Shown here one piece after another: positions 54,923 to 64,000 of a DNA stretch of 64,000 nt. The notes under the pieces are model-generated. The model did not search any database. It saw only the letters and a program-made list of their open reading frames with translations, and had not been told where the DNA came from. The stretch spans positions 1,612,001 to 1,676,000 of the forward strand of contig JAGPYM010000005.1 of assembly GCA_020736575.1 (NCBI GenBank), written 5' to 3'. This stretch comes from Thelonectria olida (taxonomy: Eukaryota > Ascomycota > Sordariomycetes > Hypocreales > Nectriaceae). Made by a program: the position numbers and the translations under genes. Every line of letters begins with the position of its first letter. Positions within the stretch are counted from its first letter, which is position 1.

Positions 54923-55588
54923 TCACTTCTGCTTCCCGTGTCTCTTGTGAGCCCCCGGCACCGTCCTCACAGCCACCGTGGCATTCTGTCCCCCCTCAGC
55001 CACCGCGTGCACAACGACGTCCTCGCCAAACGGCCACTCGCCCTTCATGTCCTCCCTCACATCAAACTCGACATACGCACCCTCATCTAAACATCTCCTC
55101 GCAGCCGCCAGCGCCTCGGCACGGTACACATACGCCCCTTCCACCTCCGTCTCCTGCGCGGCCCCCGTGCGGTCGGCGTTGTAGTCCACCGTCGTCTGCA
55201 CCACGTAGTGCAGCGACGCGGCGCCCGTGGGGACCACCACCTCGCCGGCGGGCGTGGCCTGGAGCGACGCGGTGTTGGGCGTGGTGGCGATGCTGGTGGT
55301 GAAGACGTGGCCGGCGGGGGCGCGGGCGTGGACGAGGACGCCGTCGCCGTGCGGCCAGGGGGTGTCGGCAGCGCGGACGGCGTGCTCGGTAAAGTCGGCG
55401 GGGTCGTAGCCGAGGCCGTGGAGGGCGTTGGAGGCGAAGGCTTTGGCGGCGGCGACGGTGGCGTGGGTGCCGAGGACGTGGACGGAGCGCGAGGCTCCGG
55501 ACGGGTCGGCGTGGTAGTCGATGACGGTGAGGAGGGTGTGGTAGAGAAGGTCTGGGAGAATCATGATGATCTGGTTGGGGTTCATCAA
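54923..55588 (-). CDS. Conserved-looking hypothetical protein with internal duplication (221 aa)
   Basis: This is a single-exon, GC-rich gene. Two halves of about 85 residues are clearly related: LTVIDYHADPSGA...TPWPHGDGVLVHARA and TTVDYNADRTGA...EWPFGEDVVVHAVA. Each half predicts β-strand, a helix (VAAAKAFAS, RAEALAAARR), then β-strands. No signal peptide, membrane segment or known catalytic motif is visible. The start could be either of two adjacent Met codons. I do not recognise a named family; the duplication shows that the frame is real coding sequence. Confidence 0.75.
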   Translation of the reverse strand: MMNPNQIIMILPDLLYHTLLTVIDYHADPSGASRSVHVLGTHATVAAAKAFASNALHGLGYDPADFTEHAVRAADTPWPHGDGVLVHARAPAGHVFTTSIATTPNTASLQATPAGEVVVPTGAASLHYVVQTTVDYNADRTGAAQETEVEGAYVYRAEALAAARRCLDEGAYVEFDVREDMKGEWPFGEDVVVHAVAEGGQNATVAVRTVPGAHKRHGKQK

Positions 55589-56308
55589 GAAGATTCAATG
55601 GCTACTCGAGAGACATTGTCGATGCCAAGGGGGAGGAAAGATGCAGAATATATGGCGATGCCTTCCCTTCCCTTCCCACGCCCTCGACTTCCAGGTCGTA
55701 TGAACTATCACCCCATGCTTCACCATCTCCTGTCAACATTCCGGCTCACAGCCCAAAGTTTCCAACGCAAGGAACAAAGACCAAGTTTTAGTTGGATTAA
55801 TACGTATGTGGCCTCCGGCCATTGCATGATGCATCTCGTCAGGTGCACCACGTGAGAGCTCAGTCAGGTGAGGCGGACTGGAAATGCTCGTCACCACAGT
55901 GCCGGCAATTGAGAGCTGCAATGCCGAGTGTTGCTTTGGTAAGCAAGCCCGTCACGCCACGTACAGGTAGAGAGACTTGCAAATGTCACACACGGAAGCC
56001 GAGGCCTACTTTCATCCGACGATGTCGTGTTCAACTTGCCGAGGAGCCTTCGTGAGAAGCGTCTCGAACTGGTAGAATGCTTCAGCACCCAGGACACACC
56101 TCGCAAGGAAAAGCAAGACAATCATGAAAAAGAAGGGAACAAGGCTTTTTTCAATAGGTATCTCCCATTGATGATGCGTTTCTACTTTCAACATGTTGGC
56201 CGTTTCGCTCAGAATTGCCATTGTGCCAATTTTCCTACTCCTCAACTCCAAAGTTACCCAAATTTGCATAAACATGCCCTCCCAATCTCGTAGGATAAAG
56301 CTACTATA
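55589..56308. other. Intergenic region
   Basis: This 720-bp gap lies upstream of the 221-aa gene and downstream of PRP22 (both minus). I see no gene in it. Confidence 0.6.
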
Positions 56309-59300
56309 TTAACCCCAAGTACCACCACCACCTCCATTCCTGCCCCTCCTCTGGGCACTCAGTCGCCAGTCGTCCTCGCCAGCAAACTTGTTGTGCAGTG
56401 GCTGAATACGCTCCGCCTTCTTCCTCTTGCTCAGTTTGTCCGTGGGCGCCACCTTGAAGAAGGTCGGCGCCGCCGAGACGAGCCACTTGGGCTCGATGCT
56501 CGTGGTGCAGTGCATGTACTCTTTGGTCGTAAGAACAAGAGTGTGGTAAATCACCCACTCTGCCTGTTTGCCAAACAAGGCTGAGCTGGGATGCAGGTAG
56601 ACGGGAGTACCCTCAATAAGAGTCTTGTAGCCTTCCTGCGGATCTTTGCGAGCGGCGTTGCGGAAGAAACCCGAGCAGAGCGCTTGGCGAACCAGCTCCG
56701 TTTTGCGACCACACGACGCGATAGGATGCTTGTATCTTTCCATAATCTTCACGAGCTGGTCGCGCACATCCTTGGCGCGACGCATCGAGCGAGCCTGGAT
56801 GAAGTTTTCAAAGCACCAGGGGTTCGAGTAGCCGCTGTGCTTCCAGGCGTTGTACACGTTCAGGAGAGTAAGATGATCTCCGTGGGGATCGTGAAATTTG
56901 GCCTTCTTTTGGTCGGCCTGCGACTGCTTCTCCTTTGGTCGGTAGAAGACGGTTGGCAGGTTGAGCATGGCGACAATGCTGAGCATTTCGTCAGAGCACT
57001 CAAGACCGACGGCAGCAATCAAGACCTTGGCAAGCGAAGGCTCCATTGGGAAGTCTGCCATCTTTCGGCCCAAACGGGTCAACAAGCCTTCGTCGTCTAG
57101 AGCGCTGAGAGCGTAGAGTTCCTCCAGAGCAGTGAGCATGGTGTTGATGGGGGGTGGATCCATAAAGTCAAAGTGCAAAAGATCGTTGATGCCCATGGCC
57201 TTGAGCATGAGGATCGTATGTGACAAGTTCTGGCGCTGGATTTCAGGAATAGTAGTAGGCAACATTTCAGACTGGTATGCTGCCTCAGTGTACAATCGGA
57301 AGCATTTGCCAGGTCCGGTTCGACCTGCTCTTCCAGCTCTCTGGTTTGCCTGGGCTTGCGAAATGGGAGTGACAACCAGCGAGTCCATACCCAATTTCGG
57401 GTCGTAGGCGTTTTGTTTGACAAAGCCGGGGTCCACGACGTAGTAAATCTCGTCAATGGTGATGGAAGTTTCGGCAATGTTGGTGGCAATAACCACCTTG
57501 CGGGTTCCAGGAGGCGCTGGGTCGAAGATGCGACTTTGCATCTCTGTGGGCAGCTGTGAGTAGACAGGCAGGATGAGAAGTTCAGGCACATTCGGTCCAA
57601 GAGCCTTCATCCGCTCGTATAAAATCTCGCATGCAGTGTCAATTTCCTCTTGGCCCGTTAGGAAAAGCAAGATGTCGCCCTTGGGTTCTGTCAGATGAAT
57701 CTGCATAACGGTAACCAGGGCTGTGTCCAGGTAATCAGACTCGGGCTCTCTCGAGTAGAGAATTTCGACAGGGAACGTTCGGCCGGGAATGGTGAAGATG
57801 GGGCATTCGTTGAAGTAGGCGGAGAATTTGTCCGCATCCAAGGTCGCAGACGTGACAATGATTTTCAGATCGGGTCGGCGTTTGAGAGACTTCTTGAGGA
57901 GGGCGAAAAGAACGTCGGTTGAAATGGTGCGTTCGTGGGCCTCGTCGAGCATGATACACGAGTATCGCTTCATGTCCGGATCCACAAGAATCTCGCGCTG
58001 AAGCATACCATCCGTCATGTATTTGATCTTAGTCATCGGACTAGTACAGTCCTCAAATCTGATCGTATAGCCGACTTCTTCGCCAAGCTTACAACCAACT
58101 TCCTCGGCGACACGCTTAGCAACAGACATGGCGGCGACACGGCGAGGCTGGGTGCATCCAATGATGCCATCATTAGCAAAGCCGGCCTCGGCCAAGTACT
58201 GTGTAAGCTGAGTTGTCTTTCCAGAACCAGTCTCTCCAACCACAATCAGAATCTGGTTCTCGTGGACTGCCTTGATGAGCTGGCTACGGAAGGCGTAGAC
58301 GGGCAAGGACTCTCGTTGTTCCTTGATGCTGAGGTTCGTTCGCTTGCCCATGGATTCGCCCTTGGGAATAACAGCCCTCTTCCATTCTGGCACCTCGTCC
58401 GATTGAGCGTTCGTCCTTGCGTTCCTGAGGTCGCTGGCAAACTTGCGCTTGTCGGGGTCTGCCATGGGATCCTGCCACTGCGATGACAGGTTTTCTTTGC
58501 TCTCCTCCTTGGCGGCAGCATTAGCCTCCTGCTGTTTCAGCTCTTTTCGCTCCTTTGAAAGGGCTGTGCCAGACATGGCTGCTCGGTTCATGGAACCATC
58601 TGGAGCCTTGACAACTCGGATAGGTGACAGCTCAAGAGACTGTTTCGTCTGGCCAGCGAGGAAGGGTGGCTCCTCTTCTCGCACTTCGATGTCGACATCT
58701 TCTTCCAATTCCATTTCGCCGTCGCCGCGGAGTGTCGCGTTATAGTCTTCCTCCAGGTCGGGATAGTCGGATGCCTTGGCTACACCCGATGCAATTAATT
58801 GTCGTATCTCCCATCTTTCGGGGGATGTCATCCGCTTTTTGTGTCGTCGCGGAGGCCCCAGTGCATCTCTCGGCATTCCAGATGGCTCATCTGTGAAACC
58901 ATTCTTTCCTCCGCCCCCCAAGGCTTCCATGTTGGCGCCTGTTGTCATGCGTGCCTGGGGCTGAAAGTCCTGGCCCGTCTCTTGATCCACGCCCTTCATC
59001 GACAGACCTATCCTTGAGCCTTCGATGCTTGTGATCTTGACCCAGACGTTTTGATTCCGCGACAGCAGATCAGAAGGATGATCTATTCGGCCACCTTCTG
59101 CTATTCGCGAGATGTGCACCAAGCCATCGACCCTGCCTTTCACATTGTGGATGTTGACGAAAGCGCCAAAATCCTTGATTCCTGTGACATGGCCTTCGTA
59201 GACCTTGTGTAGCTGCGGCGCATCGTCCATTTCCGGCACCGGAGCCCTGTTGAGGCGATCGTCGTCATCGTCATCGTATCGTCGGCGGCCTCGTCGGTCC

Positions 59301-59890
59301 TTTCGAGAATCGCGGTGGCCATCGCGCCAGTCCTCGTCGCCTCGGTCTTGCGATCGTGATCTGGAACGGTACTTGTCTCTCTTCCTTCGCTCTCGCGATC
59401 GTGATCTGTCCCTTCTTCTTCGTCTGGATTCATTTCCAGCGACCGCGGGGCTCCGACTCCGCTTTCTTGATCCCTTCTCCTTCTTAGCCTTTCCTTCTAG
59501 ACCCTCTAGCAGTGCCAGTGTGTCGTCGATGGCGTCTGCTCCGTTTTCGCGTGTGGGCGCCTTGTCGGGGAGCGAAAGACCGCTAAACACCTTTTCCTTC
59601 TCTTCCAAAGTTCGCGAATGATGCCCGTCCTCTTGAGTGTTGTTCTTTTGACCTTTGAATTTCGGGTGCATAGCCAGCACCAGGCGATCCAGGCTTTCGA
59701 CCAAGCTAGGCGGAAAGTCGGCGCCAATGCCGGCGAGCTTCTCGCGAAACTCGTCCAATGACTTGCATTCTAGTCGTTGTGCGATGAGGAACTCGGCGAG
59801 GGTCTTGTCTTCAACACCGACGTGATTTCGTAGCTCGGACGCGACTTTCGAAACGAGGGACAGTAATTCGAGATTCAAAAGGTCGTCCAT
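56309..59890 (-). CDS. PRP22: DEAH-box pre-mRNA splicing helicase Prp22/DHX8 (1,193 aa)
   Basis: This is an intronless gene. I chose the ATG at 59890 (MDDLLNLELLSLVSKV) over the frame's upstream start because this is the family's N-terminus. Residues about 150-230 are an RS-like basic region (RSRSRERRKRDKYRS). An S1 RNA-binding domain follows at about 235-320 (VYEGHVTGIKDFGAFVNI), the hallmark separating Prp22 from Prp2, Prp16 and Prp43. Helicase motifs are GETGSGKTTQ near residue 550, DEAH near 648, SAT near 680 and QRAGRAGRTGPGKC near 853, followed by the winged-helix/HA2/OB region. Prp22 releases spliced mRNA from the spliceosome in the nucleus. Confidence 0.96.
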   Translation of the reverse strand: MDDLLNLELLSLVSKVASELRNHVGVEDKTLAEFLIAQRLECKSLDEFREKLAGIGADFPPSLVESLDRLVLAMHPKFKGQKNNTQEDGHHSRTLEEKEKVFSGLSLPDKAPTRENGADAIDDTLALLEGLEGKAKKEKGSRKRSRSPAVAGNESRRRRRDRSRSRERRKRDKYRSRSRSQDRGDEDWRDGHRDSRKDRRGRRRYDDDDDDRLNRAPVPEMDDAPQLHKVYEGHVTGIKDFGAFVNIHNVKGRVDGLVHISRIAEGGRIDHPSDLLSRNQNVWVKITSIEGSRIGLSMKGVDQETGQDFQPQARMTTGANMEALGGGGKNGFTDEPSGMPRDALGPPRRHKKRMTSPERWEIRQLIASGVAKASDYPDLEEDYNATLRGDGEMELEEDVDIEVREEEPPFLAGQTKQSLELSPIRVVKAPDGSMNRAAMSGTALSKERKELKQQEANAAAKEESKENLSSQWQDPMADPDKRKFASDLRNARTNAQSDEVPEWKRAVIPKGESMGKRTNLSIKEQRESLPVYAFRSQLIKAVHENQILIVVGETGSGKTTQLTQYLAEAGFANDGIIGCTQPRRVAAMSVAKRVAEEVGCKLGEEVGYTIRFEDCTSPMTKIKYMTDGMLQREILVDPDMKRYSCIMLDEAHERTISTDVLFALLKKSLKRRPDLKIIVTSATLDADKFSAYFNECPIFTIPGRTFPVEILYSREPESDYLDTALVTVMQIHLTEPKGDILLFLTGQEEIDTACEILYERMKALGPNVPELLILPVYSQLPTEMQSRIFDPAPPGTRKVVIATNIAETSITIDEIYYVVDPGFVKQNAYDPKLGMDSLVVTPISQAQANQRAGRAGRTGPGKCFRLYTEAAYQSEMLPTTIPEIQRQNLSHTILMLKAMGINDLLHFDFMDPPPINTMLTALEELYALSALDDEGLLTRLGRKMADFPMEPSLAKVLIAAVGLECSDEMLSIVAMLNLPTVFYRPKEKQSQADQKKAKFHDPHGDHLTLLNVYNAWKHSGYSNPWCFENFIQARSMRRAKDVRDQLVKIMERYKHPIASCGRKTELVRQALCSGFFRNAARKDPQEGYKTLIEGTPVYLHPSSALFGKQAEWVIYHTLVLTTKEYMHCTTSIEPKWLVSAAPTFFKVAPTDKLSKRKKAERIQPLHNKFAGEDDWRLSAQRRGRNGGGGGTWG

Positions 59891-60937
59891 GGTGATTGAG
59901 GCGGCCTGCTTTGAGGCAGAACGGAAATTGGTAGTGCGAGGCGCGAAGGCGAAGTCGCAACATGGAAAAGTTGAAGGTATGCGCGCGCTCACCGCGGCAA
60001 AGCTTCGGGTAAATTAGCATAGACTCGTCGGTGAACATGGTCGGCGGTTCTCGCCATTTTTGCACTATTAACTATCATAATGATATGTAATTCACTTTAT
60101 TGGTGGTTCCGTCATATAATCGTTCATCTTCGTAACTCATAGCATCGTAATCAATCTATATTCAAACACTGCCACTCTACAAGCCCCAGATGTGTAGTCT
60201 AGAAATAGACCAATTCGTCCGCTCTTGACATCAAATCCACAAGGGCTGGGCAATCAACGTCACCGACCAGTCCGTTGGAACCCGGCACACATCTCTCAGG
60301 CCGTTACATTCTGCATCCACAGACGCTACCTTTGTTAACGAGTCAGTAAAGCTCTCAAGCTCCATGCCCAGTTCGACCAAGCGAGAAACCGTTGGTGACG
60401 GCATACATGTCGATCTCCCAGCTTCTTGAGTTTCTCCGAGGTCGGCTCGTATCATGTCTCAGCCTCTTGAGAAATGTTGAATTCGGCTGCCTAGAAATCC
60501 CACTGATAATTGTCATCCAACCTCGATTCGTATTTCGCATTCCCAGGTTGCCTCCATCCAGCCGCATTGAACTTGCACTCAAGGTGAAGCCTGTGCCTGG
60601 GGGTTCAGAACCTGTGGCAGGTGGAGCTTAGGGGAAGCCGTCTCTCCTCCTCAGCCAATCAAATCACGCAGCTTCTCAGGGCCATTACGCAACCCTCCAT
60701 CATCTTCGCAGCGCCACCCGCGGCGTGACCCATTCTGAAATCGCCCACTTGGTACGTACTAGAACAGGCCGCAGTTCCCTCGAGCGTCATCAACAATCCC
60801 GTGCCGTCTCAGCCTCAAGCCGAGACTCCGAATCCTACATCTCCTTCTCCTCCATTTTCCTTTCTCTGTAGGAAGATTGATTCAGAAACAACACGGCAAG
60901 CCATCCTCTGCAAATCCTCAGCTGCGGCATCGTCGAT
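59891..60937. promoter_or_regulatory. Divergent intergenic region between PRP22 and the Pmp3-like gene
   Basis: This 1.05-kb gap has no convincing gene. The last ~150 bp are a pyrimidine-rich leader (ctccttctcctccattttcc near 60840) for the plus-strand gene. Confidence 0.55.
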
Positions 60938-61553
60938 ATGTGTTCTGCCGACATCTTCCTCGCCTTCCTCGCGCTGCTCTTCCCGCCGCTGCCAGGTAAG
61001 TTCGCAACACCACACCACCACTATTTGTCGCATGTCCTAATGGACCCCTCCCGGCCCCCCCCAAAACGCCAGAACCCCTTCATCGCTAACAATCATCGCA
61101 GTCTGGGTCAAGTGCGGAATCTGTAGCGCCGACTCCGTCATCAACATTCTCCTCTGCGTCCTCGGTTACATCCCCGGCCTGATCCACGCCTGGTATATCA
61201 TTGCCAAATATCCTGAGCCGCCATACGAGTACGAGGCCCTTCCTCCCACCGAGCGCGATGGCGGCCGAGTTACCTACGTCTACGTTCAATGCCCCCAGGG
61301 CGCCCAACAGCATCATCAACAAAACCAGCACCAGATCCAAGCCAAGCAGGCTCCGGCTCCCCAAAGCGGCATGAACTACGGTACTCAGAGCCCGTCGGGG
61401 TCTGCTCCCTCCGCCAGCCAATCTCGAGCTGCACCCCCGCCCCAGGAGCACGGCGTCACGGATGCTGGCGAGGGAACCTCCGATCACCAAGGCGTCCCCC
61501 CATCTTATGCTGAGGTCGTTGCCGGCGACCACAAGATTCAGTCTCAGGATTAG
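60938..61553 (+). CDS. Pmp3/Sna-family membrane proteolipid with PPxY tail (169 aa)
   Basis: Exons are 60938-60995 and 61102-61553, with a 106-nt intron that has a good GCTAAC branch site. The first 55 residues hold two hydrophobic segments, [18 protein letters not shown] and [20 protein letters not shown]. These are the UPF0057/Pmp3 signature, known for small plasma-membrane or vacuolar proteolipids affecting ion homeostasis and stress. The remaining ~110 residues are a Gln/Pro/Ser-rich tail ending in PPSYAEVV. PPxY motifs bind the WW domains of Rsp5-type ubiquitin ligases, and yeast Sna3/Sna4 share this arrangement. It is divergent from PRP22. Confidence 0.88.
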
Positions 61554-61926
61554 ACAATGTGAGCCAATTGCTCCGAGGCTCGACCTAGGCGCAGGGGAGA
61601 CCTGATGACATCTCTTTCAGTGACACATGCACTTGTATCACTATGAGAGCGATTGGATTTGTATATGGGCGTTACTCGGAATGATTTCTTGCACCGACTG
61701 CTTCGAATTAGCCACTACACAGTTTTGTAACGACACGAGGGTGGCGTTGGGTTCTTCTCTCTGCTTTGCACGAATAGTACGTAACTAGAAAGGTTCTACG
61801 CCTTCACACCATGTGTTCCTTGATCCTCCAAATGCTGCAACGTGCCTTAGCTGTTTCAACATGGTGTGACTATACAAATCACATCTCCCTGGGGCACCTG
61901 AATAGCCCTGATCAGTTTCCTCGTGA
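61554..61926. other. Intergenic region between convergent genes
   Basis: This 373-bp 3' flank is shared by the Pmp3-like gene (plus) and the Arb1-like gene (minus). No gene is seen. Confidence 0.65.
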
Positions 61927-63508
61927 TCAGGCTTTAGCTTCGTTGGCATGCTGCTTATCCTCCATATCAGGATCATTCACCGACGGAGCTGGGCGATCCG
62001 ACTCCCTCGGAGGCTTGTAGTGCCGCATCAGCTCCTGCGGAAGAAAGGTGTAAAACGACGGGAAAATCGCCTCCACTGCCCCGACAAATCGCAGGCCCAC
62101 GTCCAGCTCACATATCATCAACCGACCCTTCATCCCAATAGACATGTCCTCCAGGAGGCTGTCGTCAATGAAGAGTGTCATGGTATCCTCCTCAATAGGC
62201 CATGCAACATTCGGTCTAACCCAGTTGTCTTCAATGATGGCAGGCTTGAACGTCGCCTTTCCGATCGGCGCATGCTGCTGAGTGTCGTCTTCAATGACTA
62301 GTAATTTGAATCGGTCAACAACATCCTGCTGAGGCCGCGAAATCCCAACCAACTCAACTGTGCAGCTAAACTCATTGATCACTGTGGGTGTCTTCTCACA
62401 GAGCCGAGAAAACAGCTCTGGTTCATCCATAAGGGCAAAGCTCGAATAGAAGACTGCCTTAGCGTTGAACCCCTTGGGGCGGCCAGTTTGCTGAAACGAC
62501 CAGCTTCCGGCCGCCTCATCGGGGCGGAAAAGTTCCCCAGCAGCAAGGTTGAATTGGCCGGGTAAGGAGGCATAAATCCGTCGCAACATGGGCCACTCCT
62601 TTCGCGCAACGTCACACACCACGATGGCGGCCTTGATATTGTCTTTGTACTCGTTGCACACGTCGTGGTGGAGGACGTACCGGAGGAAGTTTTCAACCAC
62701 GTCGATGCCCTCCTCCATCAGTGCGGGTTCAAACGATGTGAGGTGCAGGAGGGTCACGGAGAAGAATCCTGCGGCGACACCGGCAAAGTCAACATCCCAG
62801 GCACCTTTATCACCATTATAGAAACGGTCACCAGCTGCTGTGGTGCCGTAGATGATGTCTGTCGCAGTGGCTTCGCGGCGCTGAGCAGGGGTCAGATCAC
62901 GGAGGTCCTGAGGACCAAGGCCACCATAAGCGGCTGGGTTCGTGTCGACACCGCCAAGAAAGAGAAACTCGCTGAACCAGAGATTTCGATCGCCCTGGAG
63001 ACGACGGCGGGAGCGGTAACGTTGGATGCAAGACTGCATGCGCCTGCAATTGTCGTTAGAGATCATTCTAAATGGATATGGTCGGTCACTCGTACTCGGT
63101 AAAGGGCAGGTCCCTTTGCGAATGTCAGTCACGAACTTCGAAGCTGAGGTTGGGGGGATTTGAGCATACGGGGAATAGATTTCTGCCTTCTCCTGCCTGG
63201 CCTCTTCCGGTGTCATGGGCGGATCGGCAAAGTACTCTGCTTCGTGTCAGCAGACGATGCCATGGAACCTTTGATCAGATTATCAGACCTTCGAAGCCAT
63301 TTCCACGATTCTTGGGGAGTGCAGTCTCGCCTCGAGAGGCAACCGTCCTCTTTCCTCTCTTTTTCTTTGAAGGCTTGGCGACTCCCTGCAAACTGGTGGG
63401 CAGCTCATGGAATGGGAGCGAGCCCTGGGCTTGGCCATCATTCTTGGCGATTGCATCGAGGTAATCTGTTCCTTGAACAGGCAGATCCTGGGCTCCTGGT
63501 GCCTCCAT
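61927..63508 (-). CDS. arb1: Argonaute siRNA chaperone complex subunit Arb1-like (467 or 509 aa)
   Basis: Exons are 63289-63508, 63170-63236 and 61927-63043. The first junction (donor GTCTGA) creates GFEEYFADPPMTPEEA, the Arb1 family signature. The second intron (63044-63169, 126 nt) is a multiple of three and open, so retention would give 509 aa; splicing brings SP next to RMQSCIQRYRSRRR, which matches the family better. The N-terminus has a basic stretch (KPSKKKRGKRT). Further family-like blocks are FLFLGGVDTNPAAYGGL and the C-terminal β-rich region. In fission yeast, Arb1 with Arb2 and Ago1 forms the ARC complex that holds duplex siRNA before RITS-directed heterochromatin formation. Confidence 0.8.
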
Positions 63509-64000
63509 GGTGACGTTTCTTTTGCCGAGCGGAACGAAGTCGTCTGTTGAAGGTTCGATGTGAGTGAAGTCTCTGAGTAAGTTCCTGAAGGGTGGTTGGA
63601 GATGAAGTCGGCACAATTTCTTGGAAGGAGCGATCCAAGTCCGTGAATCACAGTGAATCACTCGGAAGGCAGCTCTCCTCAATATCTTCCGTGCGTCAAA
63701 CTTCCAAAATTCTGGCCAGCAAACACTCTTTCGTTTACTGAAGGTCGGGGGCGAACGGGAAGAAGAACGAAGACAGGCTCCAACGAATCAAATTAAGAGA
63801 CCACCACGCTGAAGCAGATTCATCAGCCGTCGCGGGTATTTGCTGCTGTGCAACATCCTTACCTCATCAAACTCATCAAACGGCCCGCATCTGAGAGACA
63901 ACCACAGACAGATATGCCAATAAGGACCTACCCAGGTACCTACTTCCAGGTAACGTATGTAAGTTGGTACATTGTGCTAGGTCTCAGTTGTAAGTACCTG
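63509..64000. promoter_or_regulatory. Upstream region of the Arb1-like gene to the window edge
   Basis: No gene is visible. Several AGGTACCT/CCAGGTA-like palindromic words occur near 63927-63957, a motif family also seen elsewhere in the window. Confidence 0.45.

Noticed and set aside
1..64000. tRNA or rRNA genes
   Set aside because: I looked for T-loop GGTTCGANTCC-type sequences and found matches only inside coding exons with no paired acceptor or anticodon arms; a tRNAscan run would settle it.
1..64000. Secondary-metabolite or CRISPR-like cluster
   Set aside because: No polyketide, NRPS, terpene or P450 genes and no regularly spaced repeats with unique spacers were seen; the gene set is mostly housekeeping and signalling.

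Overview
The window is nuclear DNA from a filamentous ascomycete, most likely a Sordariomycete. The evidence is short introns (about 46-126 nt) with GT..AG ends and CTAAC-type branch sites, roughly one gene per 3-4 kb with pyrimidine-rich leaders, and a fungal gene set: ATP25, a mitochondrial RNA polymerase, a Git3-type GPCR, an RGS-LOV photoreceptor, Arb1, and HeLo/NACHT and ankyrin proteins. I cannot name the species. No tRNA, rRNA, CRISPR array, intact transposon or secondary-metabolite cluster was recognised.

Layout: 1-2.8 kb holds the 5' part of a minus-strand NLR-like gene (HeLo, then a NACHT P-loop) that runs off the left edge, followed by non-coding DNA with a 40-nt poly-A tract. At 4.9-10.5 kb is a 1,859-aa ankyrin-type protein built on a regular ~95-residue super-repeat. 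Then come an LSH/HELLS-like SNF2 remodeller (-), an Arc1-like tRNA-binding cofactor (+), mitochondrial RNA polymerase (-) diverging from ATP25 (+), a Ppx1-type exopolyphosphatase (-), a class I glutamine amidotransferase (+) and a Git3-like GPCR (-) with a long upstream region. At 31.8-41.2 kb are an F-box-like protein, a small Gly/His-rich protein, an 11-exon SNF2-RING protein and a Cys-rich single-pass membrane protein. After a 4-kb gap at 41.2-45.3 kb come an RGS-LOV protein, a second giant ankyrin protein with a STAND-like N-terminus, a small protein with an internal duplication, Prp22, a Pmp3/Sna-type proteolipid with a PPxY tail, and Arb1.

Most genes are single-copy housekeeping or signalling genes in syntenic-looking order, not an operon-like system. 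Functional threads are mitochondrial expression (RPO41 and ATP25 share a 477-bp divergent promoter with CACGTG), chromatin and small-RNA silencing (LSH-like remodeller, SNF2-RING, Arb1), environmental sensing (GPCR, blue-light RGS-LOV) and self/non-self type proteins (HeLo-NACHT, giant ankyrins). The most interesting loci are the RGS-LOV gene, the super-repeat ankyrin protein, the duplicated Cys-rich membrane protein and the duplicated 221-aa protein. All exon structures were inferred by eye from reading frame and splice signals; each multi-exon model given with explicit coordinates sums to a whole number of codons.
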